DNA of 17,741 nt from Bacteroidota bacterium (GCA_016844425.1 JAERML010000016.1:1-17741), one strand, 5' to 3'; shown: positions 1 to 7,647, counted from the first letter of the stretch. Translations and numbers: made by a program. The notes: a model not told the origin generated them from the sequence alone.

Positions 1-1549
1 GGGTAATCGTGAAGTACCCTAACTTCGAGGCGATGTTCACTCGGATGGTGTGGTCGAACCCCCTGCGTTCTTTTTGCTCGAACGAAACGCTATCGACCTT
101 CGTTTTTGTTCTCGTGTTGAGGAACTGGCCGTTGTAGGTGTAGCCGATCTGTTCGTACCATGCGAGCGAACTGACGTCCGTTGAACGTTTCCCGAACCGG
201 AACGGGAAGCTCTGTGCGCGGCTGAAGCTGATGCTCGGCAGGACTTCGCTGAGCTCATCGGTTTGAAGATTCTGATCGCGCCGGATATTGATCGACATGC
301 TGTTCGGCGTTCCTTCCCACGATTTCGTCAACGTGGCGTTTGAAATGATGTTCTGTCGGAGAAGATCGTCCAGGTTATTGCTGGTTTGCTGGTAGTACGA
401 GCCGCTGGAGAAGGTGAAATCCACCACCAGCCGTGTTGTGGGGTTGAACTCCTGGTTATGGTTCAGGCGGAGGTTGAAAAGCTTCTGGTTACTGTAGCCC
501 GGGTCCCCCCGCTCGCCAACGATGGTTTTTGCGTACGATCCGCTGATTGCGCCGGTGAAGTTGTAGCGCGAGGCATACCGGTAATCCGAATAGAGCACCC
601 AGCTTCCTTTGGTATAACCATCGGCGCGTAAGCTCAGGTCCATGTAGTCGCTGATCGCCCAGTAATATCCGAGGTGCGTTAGGTAGCGCCCTCTCCCGCT
701 CTCGCCATAGGCGGGTGCGATCAGTCCCGAGCGTCGTCCCCGCTCGTTCGGGAAGATGCCGAACGGCAGCGCGAAGATCGGCACGTCGGAAATGTACAGA
801 TAGACCGGCCGCGCCACCACCTTGTCCCGCAGGGTCACCTTCATCTCCGGACTGCCAAAGTAGTAGTGCGGATGCTCGAGCTCGCATGTTGTGTACTTCC
901 CTTCCGCAACAAAGAGGACGTCCGTATCCACCTTCTTGATCTTGTCTCCGTAGTAAAATCCCTTCTCGATCTCCGTCTCTCCGACATTGATCTTCCCCTG
1001 CTTCGTTTTGAAGTTGTAGGCGATCCTGGAGCCATGGTAGGTTTCCCCTCCATCGATCAGATCGGGAATCCCGATCATCTTCTTGCCGGAAGTGTCCGCC
1101 GTGTCCGGCACACCCTGCGCATTCAGGATGGAAGTGTTCCAGTTGATGTCGATGTTCTCTGCCTTCAGTCCGAGTTCTTTGTATTTGATGTTTCCTTTGC
1201 CGAAAAGATACATCGTCTTATTGGAGACGGCGTACACAATCGAGTCCGCGGCAGAGTATGTCACCACCGAGTCAATACCGGAAGGGGATTTCGTGGCTTG
1301 AAGCGTGTCGGCTGACGCGGTGCTCGTATCAAGGGATGATCGAGAAGCGGGAAGAGTGTCCACACGTTGTGCTGCAACCGAGTCGAAGGAAGGTGTGGTG
1401 TCTGGAATATCTTCGGTGAGAACCCTCGAGGTATCAGCTACACTCAGAGGATCGGAGCGTTCTTGTGTTTCGAGCGTACTGCCGCACCCATACCCAAACA
1501 AAACGAGCGGGCCGAGGAGGAGGGAATATGTAAGATGGCGGCCCGTCAT
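1..1549 (-). CDS. lptD: LPS-assembly outer-membrane protein LptD/OstA, 5' part only (runs off left edge)
   Basis: The frame stays open from the ATG at 1549 to the window edge, giving about 516 residues of a protein whose C-terminus lies outside. Residues 8-21 form a hydrophobic export signal ending in GYGC, a poor lipobox-like site. Residues 25-95 are a Ser/Thr/Asp-rich spacer. Residues about 95-250 read as an OstA/LptA-like beta-jellyroll (IVYAVSNKTMYLFGKGNI, then GDKIKKVDTDVLFVAEG). After that comes the conserved LptD plug-to-barrel signature, PVYLYISDVPIFALPFGIFP, then RRSGLIAPAYGES, then YYWAISDYMDLSLRADGY, and alternating beta strands. In the known family, LptD places lipopolysaccharide in the outer leaflet of the outer membrane. 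The start codon overlaps the rarA stop in an ATGA quartet, so translation is probably coupled. Only a weak GGAAG precedes the ATG. The family call is firm; whether it has the full length of a canonical LptD cannot be seen. Confidence 0.88.
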   Translation of the reverse strand, partial: MTGRHLTYSLLLGPLVLFGYGCGSTLETQERSDPLSVADTSRVLTEDIPDTTPSFDSVAAQRVDTLPASRSSLDTSTASADTLQATKSPSGIDSVVTYSAADSIVYAVSNKTMYLFGKGNIKYKELGLKAENIDINWNTSILNAQGVPDTADTSGKKMIGIPDLIDGGETYHGSRIAYNFKTKQGKINVGETEIEKGFYYGDKIKKVDTDVLFVAEGKYTTCELEHPHYYFGSPEMKVTLRDKVVARPVYLYISDVPIFALPFGIFPNERGRRSGLIAPAYGESGRGRYLTHLGYYWAISDYMDLSLRADGYTKGSWVLYSDYRYASRYNFTGAISGSYAKTIVGERGDPGYSNQKLFNLRLNHNQEFNPTTRLVVDFTFSSGSYYQQTSNNLDDLLRQNIISNATLTKSWEGTPNSMSINIRRDQNLQTDELSEVLPSISFSRAQSFPFRFGKRSTDVSSLAWYEQIGYTYNGQFLNTRTKTKVDSVSFEQKERRGFDHTIRVNIASKLGYFTIT

Positions 1550-2868
1550 CGCTTCCGGGATTTCCAGAGGGAGTTGAGCCGGTCTTTGAGTTTCTTCTCG
1601 GCCCCGTTTTCCGTCGGACGATAGTACAACTTTGCCTTCAGGCCGTCGGGAAGATATTGTTGCTCGACAAAGCTCTGGTCAAAATCATGACTGTACCGAT
1701 ACTCCCGGCCGTAGCCAAGGTTCTCCATCATCTTCGTCGGGGCGTTGCGGAGATGGAGAGGCACAGGCTCGTCCGGCTTTCCCTTCACGTCTGCCATCGC
1801 TTCGTTGATGGCAACATAGGAAGCATTGCTCTTCGGACACGAAGCAAGATATGTCGCCGTCTGCGACAACACAATGCGCGCCTCCGGCATTCCAATGTAA
1901 TCAACTGCGGTGAAACAGGATGTTGCCAGCGTCAGGGAATACGGGTCCGCATTGCCGATGTCTTCTGACGCAAGAACGATCATCCGACGGGCAATGAACT
2001 TCGGGTCTTCCCCACCTTCCAGCATCCGGGCAAGCCAGTAGACCGCTGCATCGGGGTCGCTTCCCCGTACGCTCTTGATGAACGCGGAGATGATGTTGTA
2101 ATGCTCTTCGCCCCCTTTGTCATACTTCACGTACTTGCGCTGGAATGCTTCCTCGATCTCTTTCCTGCCGACGACGCGGTGTTTCTTGCTGTCGGGTGTC
2201 GCAAGGCTGATCGCTGTTTCGAGTCCGTTCAGCACCATTCGCGCATCTCCCCCCGAAAGGAGGATGAGATAGTCCCTGTCGTTGACGACGATTGTCTGCG
2301 TCCGCAGGAGACGATCCGTGGTAAGAGCATGGTCGATGATGCGGTGTAGATGCTCGTTTGTCAGAGCCTCGAGCACGTACAACCGTGAGCGGGAGAGAAG
2401 TGGCGAGATCACCTCGAACGAGGGGTTTTCAGTCGTCGCACCTATGAGCGTAATAAGGCCGTCTTCGACGCTGTGCAGCAATGCATCCTGCTGCGCCTTG
2501 TTGAACCGGTGGATCTCGTCGATGAAGAGGATTGTTCTCCTGCTGAAGTGCTTCCGATTTGCTTCAGCGCGTTCCAGCACTTCCCGCACATCCTTCACAC
2601 CCGACGAGACCGCGTTCAACTGGAAGAATTCTGCTTTCGAATGGTGCGCAAGGATCCGGGCCAGCGTCGTCTTGCCGCTCCCCGGCGGGCCCCAGAGGAT
2701 CATGGAGGGGAGCTGGTCGCTTTCAATGAGGACGCGCAGTGGTTTCCCTTCGCCCAACAGATGTTCCTGGCCCACGAAGTCCTGCAAAGATTGGGGACGT
2801 ACCCGTTCAGCGAGAGGAGAGTGTGTTGATGGTGCGGATTGTTGAGGTGTGGGTGCGAAGAGATCCAT
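1546..2868 (-). CDS. rarA: Replication-associated recombination protein A (RarA/MgsA), AAA+ ATPase
   Basis: At 440 residues this is a normal full-length RarA. It has the N-terminal PLAERVRPQSLQDFVGQEHL start of the clamp-loader-like AAA+ family, Walker A GPPGSGKTT (60-68), Walker B ILFIDE (113-118) followed by IHRFNKAQQDALL, sensor 1 GATTENPS (143-150) and the arginine-finger region SRSR (159-162). The C-terminal half has the RarA-specific helical region (SAFIKSVRGSDPDAAVYWLARML, split here by position about 265-287). The family acts at stalled replication forks, binding SSB and DNA ends. The ATG at 2868 has no clear SD, and its upstream region is one arm of a 10-base inverted repeat. The gene overlaps lptD by 4 bases at its end and lies 76 bases downstream of the FtsB-like gene. 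Confidence 0.97.
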   Translation of the reverse strand: MDLFAPTPQQSAPSTHSPLAERVRPQSLQDFVGQEHLLGEGKPLRVLIESDQLPSMILWGPPGSGKTTLARILAHHSKAEFFQLNAVSSGVKDVREVLERAEANRKHFSRRTILFIDEIHRFNKAQQDALLHSVEDGLITLIGATTENPSFEVISPLLSRSRLYVLEALTNEHLHRIIDHALTTDRLLRTQTIVVNDRDYLILLSGGDARMVLNGLETAISLATPDSKKHRVVGRKEIEEAFQRKYVKYDKGGEEHYNIISAFIKSVRGSDPDAAVYWLARMLEGGEDPKFIARRMIVLASEDIGNADPYSLTLATSCFTAVDYIGMPEARIVLSQTATYLASCPKSNASYVAINEAMADVKGKPDEPVPLHLRNAPTKMMENLGYGREYRYSHDFDQSFVEQQYLPDGLKAKLYYRPTENGAEKKLKDRLNSLWKSRKR

Positions 2869-2873
2869 GAAGG

Positions 2874-2936
2874 TGATTTCAGATTACAGTGGACGGTCGA
2901 CTCGTGCTGTCATCCCTCGGCGGTCCTCTGAAATCA
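2874..2936. repeat. Perfect 10-base inverted repeat in the ftsB-rarA gap
   Basis: TGATTTCAGA at 2874-2883 is matched by its exact reverse complement TCTGAAATCA at 2927-2936, separated by 43 bases. The pair fills almost the whole space between the FtsB-like stop and the rarA start. In the minus-strand transcript the distal arm ends about 5 bases before the rarA ATG, where a ribosome-binding site would lie. No T-run follows, so it does not look like an intrinsic terminator. A role as an RNA structure controlling rarA translation is inference. Confidence 0.5.
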
Positions 2937-2944
2937 CATCGCTC

Positions 2945-3289
2945 TCAGTTCTTCTTTTGAACCTTGTAGACTGTTTCCCCATCACGATGCATCCCGTACT
3001 TTTCGCGTGCAACTTTCTCAATGGCCTTCTTGTCGCCATCGAGCGCCTTGGATTCCGCCTGGAGCCGTTTGGTTTCTGCCTCGGCCTGCTGGATCTTTAG
3101 CTCAAGTTCCGCTTTCTGGTTCTGAAGTCGGACCCGCTGAATGATCCCATGACTGCCGAAGAGGATGAACAGCAAGGCCGGGATGCCAATAACCACAGAG
3201 AGGACTGACCGGCGGCTCTTCAGAAATTTCTTCAGGAGCCCGCGAACATCCCACTTCTTTTTCTCTTTCCGATAGAAAAGATTATCCAT
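2945..3289 (-). CDS. FtsB/DivIC-family septum formation initiator
   Basis: This 114-residue bitopic membrane protein has a basic cytoplasmic N-terminus (1-27, rich in Lys/Arg), one transmembrane segment (about 28-47), a heptad-like coiled coil rich in Gln/Glu/Lys/Leu (about 51-85) and the family's C-terminal signature KVAREKYGMHRDGETVYKV (92-110). FtsB/DivIC proteins join FtsL and FtsQ/DivIB in the divisome and help activate septal peptidoglycan synthesis. The length and order of parts fit the family well. The ATG at 3289 lacks an SD and sits just downstream of a promoter-like element, so the mRNA may be nearly leaderless. It is the first gene of the ftsB-rarA-lptD unit. I cannot separate FtsB from DivIC by sight, so no symbol is given. 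Confidence 0.9.
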   Translation of the reverse strand: MDNLFYRKEKKKWDVRGLLKKFLKSRRSVLSVVIGIPALLFILFGSHGIIQRVRLQNQKAELELKIQQAEAETKRLQAESKALDGDKKAIEKVAREKYGMHRDGETVYKVQKKN

Positions 3290-3297
3290 GTGAGGTC

Positions 3298-3326
3298 AAT
3301 GTACCACTTATTTAAAGACCATGCAA
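3298..3326 (-). promoter_or_regulatory. Putative promoter for the FtsB-like gene
   Basis: On the minus strand TTGCAT (3326-3321) and TACATT (3303-3298) are separated by exactly 17 bases. A start about 7 bases below the -10 box would fall near 3291, only about 2 bases before the ATG at 3289, which would agree with the missing SD. The matches to consensus are partial. Confidence 0.35.
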
Positions 3327-3344
3327 GCGGCCTCAGGACACCGG

Positions 3345-3373
3345 TTGAAAGTGATCATTCACTCCCGTACATT
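3345..3373 (+). promoter_or_regulatory. Putative promoter for the plus-strand lipoprotein
   Basis: TTGAAA (3345-3350, 5 of 6 to sigma-70 -35), a 17-base spacer and TACATT (3368-3373), which extends to TAcaTTTC, close to the Bacteroidota TAnnTTTG box. The predicted start near 3380 leaves a roughly 20-base leader carrying a strong SD. The spacer begins with GTGA-TCAT-TCAC (3351-3362), a small inverted repeat that could be an operator. Confidence 0.55.
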
Positions 3374-3399
3374 TCCTTTAGTACATAAGAGGAGGTTGT

Positions 3400-3783
3400 A
3401 TGAGGGCACGGTATTGCGTTGTTCTTCTGACCATCTTCATCGTTTCCTGCAGCGATCCTGGTAATGGGCCTGTGCTTTCGACTTCTGGCATCGTTGGGTA
3501 CAGTCAGCTTCCGAGTCCACTCCCACCAAATGTTTACCAACTCAGAAGTGCCCGCCTCGAAGAAGGTGCAGGACCTGTTCTGCGGGAGTTGCTTGCGAAC
3601 GGGTTCAAAGTAAAGGAGGCGTGGAAGTCACATGAAACCCGGTGCGTGTACGTGATCTATGAACCGCCACAGATGCTCGTCCTCCTCGAGGGCCCCGACA
3701 GGCGGATCGAAGGACGCGGCTTCGTCCTTCTCCATGGAGCTGCAGACCCGTGCTATGAAACGTGGAAACACTTTACAGGGTGA
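3400..3783 (+). CDS. Small hypothetical lipoprotein, only plus-strand gene
   Basis: I do not recognise this 127-residue protein. Residues 1-17 are a lipoprotein signal: basic RAR, hydrophobic core, then lipobox IVSC with Cys17 as the predicted lipid-modified residue. A short Pro/Ser/Gly-rich linker leads to a compact domain (about 45-127) with two further cysteines, Cys82 and Cys118, that could form a disulfide. A strong SD, AGAGGAGG (3388-3395), lies 4 bases before the ATG and a promoter-like element stands upstream, so it is a real gene rather than a shadow. It is transcribed alone, against all its neighbours, and its stop is 18 bases from the end of the convergent ddl, with no obvious terminator between them. 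Its place in the periplasm or outer membrane is inferred from the lipobox. Its function is unknown. Confidence 0.8.
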   Translation: MRARYCVVLLTIFIVSCSDPGNGPVLSTSGIVGYSQLPSPLPPNVYQLRSARLEEGAGPVLRELLANGFKVKEAWKSHETRCVYVIYEPPQMLVLLEGPDRRIEGRGFVLLHGAADPCYETWKHFTG

Positions 3784-3801
3784 GGAGGATCGAAACAACG
3801 A

Positions 3802-4926
3802 CTACGGTCGCTTGTACCACTCGTTGCGTGGTTGATAGGTGGTGATGCGTGCATTCTTCTCCCGGTGCCGTTCGAGCGCCAGCGCAATGAGACGATCTAA
3901 CAGTTCCGGATAAGAGACTCCCGACGCCTCCCACAGCTTGGGATACATGCTGATGGATGTAAAGCCGGGAATTGTGTTGATTTCGTTGAGGTAGATCCGG
4001 TTGGATCCCCTCGTAACAAAGAAATCGACGCGGGCCATGCCGGCGCCGTCGAGCGCGGTGAATGCCCGTATTGCCAGTTGTTGTAATCGCTTCACCACCG
4101 GCTTCGGTACGCGCGCCGGAATGACGGCGGTCGACTTGCCATCGACGTACTTTGCGTCGTAGTCATAGAACTCGTTGGACGGAATGATCTCACCCGGAAT
4201 GGACGCGATAGGGTGATCGTTCCCCAACACGCTCAGTTCAATCTCCCGCGCGTTTTTCACTCCCTGCTCCACAATCACCTTCCGGTCATAAGTGGAAGCG
4301 AGCGCAAGTGCTTCCAGTAGCTCTTTTCTGTTGTGTGCCTTGGAAATACCGACGCTGGATCCCGTATTGGAGGGCTTGACGAAGAGCGGATAGCGGAGTT
4401 TCTTTTCCACTGCCAACGCCACTCGTTTTGGTTCCTTCTTGCAGTCGCTGGAAAGAAACCACGCATAGTTCACCACGGGAAGCCCCGCTTCTTTGTGGAG
4501 CTGCTTCTGAACAATTTTGTCCATTCCCACGGCTGAGGCCAACACACCAGCGCCAACATAAGGGAGATTGGCCAGCTCGAGCAAACCCTGCAGCGTTCCA
4601 TCCTCTCCGTACGTCCCATGCACAACCGGGAAGACGACATCGAGACCAATCTGTGACGGTGGCTCACCGTTCACCGACATCAGTCCCTGCCTGTGCGGCT
4701 CCGGCACGAGAAAACGTTCCGGCTCACGATCCAAACCCATTTTTTCCTTGAGCAAACGAAGCGCATGAGCCGAGCTGACCCAGCGTCCCTCTTGCGTAAT
4801 GCCGATCGGAACCACCTCGTACTTTTCCTTGTCGAGCGCGCTGATGACCGACGACGCGGAGACGAGAGATACTTCATGCTCACCCGATCGTCCGCCGAAG
4901 ATAACGCCGACACGTAGCTTATTCAT
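3802..4926 (-). CDS. ddl: D-alanine--D-alanine ligase
   Basis: This 374-residue ATP-grasp enzyme joins two D-alanines for the peptidoglycan stem peptide. Visible motifs are [14 protein letters not shown] (11-24, with the conserved His-Glu pair), [12 protein letters not shown] (103-114), [13 protein letters not shown] (184-196, the nucleotide-binding ATP-grasp loop), REIELSVLG (227-235), GMARVDFF (296-303, with the metal-binding Asp) and [20 protein letters not shown] (313-332). The YDYDAKY segment (254-260) is typical of the family. The length is normal. The ATG at 4926 has only a weak SD and follows the aldolase stop by 23 bases, suggesting cotranscription with the aldolase and methionine genes. 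All catalytic landmarks are present, so an active enzyme is expected. D-Ala-D-Lac specificity cannot be fully excluded by eye. Confidence 0.97.
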   Translation of the reverse strand: MNKLRVGVIFGGRSGEHEVSLVSASSVISALDKEKYEVVPIGITQEGRWVSSAHALRLLKEKMGLDREPERFLVPEPHRQGLMSVNGEPPSQIGLDVVFPVVHGTYGEDGTLQGLLELANLPYVGAGVLASAVGMDKIVQKQLHKEAGLPVVNYAWFLSSDCKKEPKRVALAVEKKLRYPLFVKPSNTGSSVGISKAHNRKELLEALALASTYDRKVIVEQGVKNAREIELSVLGNDHPIASIPGEIIPSNEFYDYDAKYVDGKSTAVIPARVPKPVVKRLQQLAIRAFTALDGAGMARVDFFVTRGSNRIYLNEINTIPGFTSISMYPKLWEASGVSYPELLDRLIALALERHREKNARITTYQPRNEWYKRP

Positions 4927-4949
4927 TGTGGAGTTTGCTCTGTGACCAT

Positions 4950-5726
4950 TTAGTGGATACCTAGTTTCTGCAGGCGCTCGACAACGTAGCGACGAAGTTC
5001 CCCATCCGAGAGTTCGTCACCAGGAGACTGTTCCGCCGTCTCGCACGCTGTCTTGCCTGAAAAGTCCTTGCCGTAACTCTGCACACTGACGTTGCGGAGC
5101 TTGTCTACTTCCGCCGCCGAGAGGCTCTTCGCTCCACCGAGCATGTGTGCGATGAATGTAATCTGCGCCGCGTGCTCGACCTTTTCCATCTTGAAGTATG
5201 CCTCGTACAACTCCGCTCCGTATGCAACGGCTCCGTGGTTTGCAAGGAGGATCGCGTCACTGGTCTTCACAAATGGGGCGAGGGAGGCGGCGATTTCCGG
5301 GGTGGACGGCGTCGCGTACTCTGCCAGGGGAACTGCGCCCAGCCCGACAATCACCTCGGGGAACATGCACGCGTCAAGCCCCATCCGCGCGGTGGCAAAG
5401 CCGGTTGCATAGACCGGGTGGGCATGCACCACCGCCTGAACATCCGGCCGCTGACGGTAGATGAAGAGATGCATTCCCATCTCGGTGGATGGTCTGCCGC
5501 TTCCGGCCACCTGTTCTCCGTCCGGCCGGAGTTCCACGAGATCGTTCTCCGTGACCATGCCTTTGTTGATACCGGAGCGAGTGGCCAGAATGTTCCCATT
5601 GCCAAGGCGAACACTCACATTGCCGTCAGTGGCGGTCACCATGCCGCGCGCATAGAGACGATGGCAGACATCGACGATCTGGGCGGCATGAGACGTATGC
5701 AAGATTCTCCGTTCTCCTGGTACCAC
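4950..5726 (-). CDS. Class II aldolase/adducin-family protein with C-terminal extension
   Basis: The core matches L-fuculose-1-phosphate aldolase: GNVSVR (35-40), GRPSTEM with the catalytic Glu at 82, zinc ligands His101 and His103 in VVHAHP, and His164 in LANHG. All four are spaced as in FucA (Glu73, His92, His94, His155). Such zinc enzymes cleave ketose-1-phosphates to dihydroxyacetone phosphate and an aldehyde. The substrate is not readable; fuculose-, rhamnulose-, 5-deoxyribulose- or methylthioribulose-phosphate are options. At 258 residues it is about 40 longer than FucA. The excess is a polar linker (about 224-238) and an amphipathic helix, SDGELRRYVVERLQKLG (240-256), resembling an encapsulation peptide. 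The GTG at 5726 is the longest start. A TTG at 5702, preceded by CGGAG, is a credible alternative that spares the core. It lies 15 bases after the methionine gene. Confidence 0.88.
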   Translation of the reverse strand: MVPGERRILHTSHAAQIVDVCHRLYARGMVTATDGNVSVRLGNGNILATRSGINKGMVTENDLVELRPDGEQVAGSGRPSTEMGMHLFIYRQRPDVQAVVHAHPVYATGFATARMGLDACMFPEVIVGLGAVPLAEYATPSTPEIAASLAPFVKTSDAILLANHGAVAYGAELYEAYFKMEKVEHAAQITFIAHMLGGAKSLSAAEVDKLRNVSVQSYGKDFSGKTACETAEQSPGDELSDGELRRYVVERLQKLGIH

Positions 5727-5741
5727 TCTTCTTTCGCCTTT

Positions 5742-7565
5742 CTATCGTATCACTTCCAGCAACTCATCAATGATATGGTATTTCTGGAACGGCGGCATCA
5801 TGTAGGCGCCGGCAACGAGATGCCGCGCCTCCTTGAGGAAGGTTCTGGATATCTCAATGCCGACGGCAGGCCCGTGGTCCCCTGCCCGTCGCATTTGGTC
5901 ACGGATGCCGTCCGGGATGGTCATGCCGGGCACTTCATTGTGAAGGAACTCAGCGTGTTTCGTCCCCCGCAAGGGAAGAACGCCAAGCATCAAAGGAATG
6001 TGGAGATGTTCGATCCGCTTCAGAAACTTCTCCAGTGTCTGCATTTCGTAAATCGGCTGGGTGAAAATCACGTTTGTCCCGGCCTCTGCTTTCTTTTCCA
6101 ACTTCTCGATCTCGCGGTCCATATCATCCGCAACAGGGTTGGCGGCGCAGGCGATGAAAAACGAAGTCGGCTGGCCGATGGAGTTGCCGAGAAGATCTCG
6201 GCCTTCGTTCATTGAACTCACTGCGCGGATCAAGCCAATGGAATCGACGTCGAACACCGAGGTGGCGTGCGGATAGTCGCCGACGCTGGTTGGGTCACCG
6301 GTGACGCAGAGGATGTTCCGGAGACCGAGGGCATGCGCGCCAAGCAGTTCGGATTGCAGCCCGATCATGTTCCGGTCGCGGGTTGCAAGATGGGTCATTG
6401 CCTCAATGCCGACTTCACGCTGAACCATAGTGGATATTGCGATGGAGCTCATCCGGAGTCGCGCTCGTGCGCCGTCCGTGATATCAATGACGTCGATTCC
6501 CTGCTGGTGGAGGTAGCGCGCGCCCTCGATAACGGACGACATGTCGAGACCGCGCGGGATGTCCAGCTCCACGGCGGTCATGAATTTCTTCCCTATGTTC
6601 TTCGCAAAGCTGGAGCGGTCATCAAAGCGGACAGAAGCGCGGGGTTTTTCGCTGATGCTTGTGACGCGGGGCTTCGCCTTGGGCCCAGGGCGCCCAACGC
6701 TCAATCCTTTGATCGCCCGTGCCATGGCAGCAATATGCGAGGGTGTCGAACCGCAGCAACCGCCCACGAGTGTCACCCCTCCTTCCACCAGCTCCTTTGC
6801 ATACGTTCCGAGATACTCCGGTGTGGTATGGTAGATGGAGCGCCCATCCAGCAGTGTCGGGATCCCGGCGGCTGGCTGGGCTGAGAGAATGATCCCATCC
6901 TTGTGCATGCTGCGGATGATGCCGAACATCCGTTGCGGCCCGACCGTGCAATTCGCACCTACAACATCCACTCCCTGCTCGATAATGTGCTCCACGACTT
7001 CGATCGGATAGCTTCCTGAAAGGATTGCGCCATCCTCGGCGAACGCTTTCTGAGCAATAAGGGGCAACTTCGTCAGTTCCTTCACCGCAGCGATCGCTTC
7101 GTCCAATTCCTGGACACTGACGAACGTCTCCAGCATGATCAGGTCGACCCCTCCTTCGAGGAGCACCTCGATCTGTTGCTTGAACGCATCCCGCGCCTCC
7201 TGTCGTTTGATTTTGCCGACAGGTTCCAGCAGTTTGCCGATCGGTCCGACCGCTCCGGCGACGTACACATCATCCCCTGCAGCGCGTCGGGCAATCTCAA
7301 CACCGCGCAGGTTGATCTCCTTCAGCTTATCCTCAAGATGATACTGCGCGAGACGGAAACGGTTGGCAGAAAACGTGTTTGTCTCAATAATCTCCGACCC
7401 GGCTTCGATATACTCACGGTGGATCCGCTCCACAATGTCGGGGTTCTTCAGGTTTTGGATTTCATGCGGCTTTTCATCGTACTCGTAGAGATCGAGTACC
7501 GTCCCCATCGCCCCATCGCAGAGAATAGGTCCCTGGGTGATCCGCTCACGAAAAGGCTTCTTCAT
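5742..7565 (-). CDS. Bifunctional homocysteine S-methyltransferase / methylenetetrahydrofolate reductase
   Basis: Two domains are fused in 607 residues, as in B. subtilis YitJ. Residues about 1-290 form a homocysteine S-methyltransferase barrel: start motif CDGAMGTVLDL (16-26), ETNTFSANR (61-69), and the three zinc cysteines at 206 (GANC) and 270-271 (VGGCCGSTPSHI). Residues about 320-607 are MTHFR-like: FMTAVELDIPRG with the likely catalytic Glu333, LCVTGDP (419-425), and VIFTQPIYE (499-507) in the substrate and flavin site. Together they would make 5-methyl-THF and transfer its methyl, or one from another donor, to homocysteine to give methionine. I chose the ATG at 7565 because AAGGAG stands 4 bases upstream. 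An ATG 13 codons earlier (7604) falls in the loop of a terminator hairpin and has no SD. It heads a unit with the aldolase and ddl. Confidence 0.93.
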   Translation of the reverse strand: MKKPFRERITQGPILCDGAMGTVLDLYEYDEKPHEIQNLKNPDIVERIHREYIEAGSEIIETNTFSANRFRLAQYHLEDKLKEINLRGVEIARRAAGDDVYVAGAVGPIGKLLEPVGKIKRQEARDAFKQQIEVLLEGGVDLIMLETFVSVQELDEAIAAVKELTKLPLIAQKAFAEDGAILSGSYPIEVVEHIIEQGVDVVGANCTVGPQRMFGIIRSMHKDGIILSAQPAAGIPTLLDGRSIYHTTPEYLGTYAKELVEGGVTLVGGCCGSTPSHIAAMARAIKGLSVGRPGPKAKPRVTSISEKPRASVRFDDRSSFAKNIGKKFMTAVELDIPRGLDMSSVIEGARYLHQQGIDVIDITDGARARLRMSSIAISTMVQREVGIEAMTHLATRDRNMIGLQSELLGAHALGLRNILCVTGDPTSVGDYPHATSVFDVDSIGLIRAVSSMNEGRDLLGNSIGQPTSFFIACAANPVADDMDREIEKLEKKAEAGTNVIFTQPIYEMQTLEKFLKRIEHLHIPLMLGVLPLRGTKHAEFLHNEVPGMTIPDGIRDQMRRAGDHGPAVGIEISRTFLKEARHLVAGAYMMPPFQKYHIIDELLEVIR

Positions 7566-7569
7566 CCGT

Positions 7570-7575
7570 CTCCTT
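7570..7575 (-). promoter_or_regulatory. Ribosome-binding site that fixes the methionine-gene start
   Basis: AAGGAG on the minus strand, 4 bases before the ATG at 7565. It is the only good SD near this gene's 5' end and decides against the upstream in-frame ATG at 7604. Confidence 0.8.
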
Positions 7576-7579
7576 GGGC

Positions 7580-7614
7580 AAAACAGAAATCCCGCCTTAG
7601 ACATCCTAGGCGGG
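7580..7614 (-). terminator. Intrinsic terminator after the xerD-lysA-tlpA-lipoprotein run
   Basis: On the minus strand CCCGCCTAG and CTAAGGCGGG (one bulged A) form a stem around a 5-base GATGT loop (7614-7591), followed by ATTTCTGTTTTG. A G+C-rich stem followed at once by a T-rich tract is the standard intrinsic terminator. The opposite strand lacks a T-run, so it works in one direction. It lies 36 bases after the lipoprotein stop and ends only about 14 bases before the methionine-gene start, so it may also act as an attenuator or 5' hairpin for that gene. Confidence 0.8.
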
Positions 7615-7616
7615 AC

Positions 7617-7647
7617 GAAAGTTAGCTAATTCGACCGCGAGATTCAA
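7617..7647 (-). promoter_or_regulatory. Putative promoter for the methionine/aldolase/ddl unit, upstream of the terminator hairpin
   Basis: TTGAAT (7647-7642), a 17-base spacer and TAACTTTC (7624-7617) on the minus strand. The -10 has the TAnnTTTC form also seen at 3368. The predicted start, near 7611, falls in the first bases of the hairpin, so transcripts from here would begin with that hairpin. The only other space between the upstream gene and this one is the hairpin itself. Confidence 0.4.

Noticed and set aside
866..1315. Plus-strand frame of 149 codons and a minus-strand frame of 132 codons at 489-887
   Set aside because: Both lie over lptD, whose long open frame runs off the window and contains the LptD signature; the shorter frames have no family pattern.
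3351..3362. Possible operator GTGATCATTCAC
   Set aside because: Only the 4-base outer arms are symmetric; mentioned with the promoter but not strong enough to stand alone.
5145..6215. Long plus-strand open frame of 356 codons
   Set aside because: It lies antisense to the aldolase and the MTHFR domain, whose motifs are unmistakable. Its own translation has low-complexity His/Arg/Gly runs and no domain pattern.
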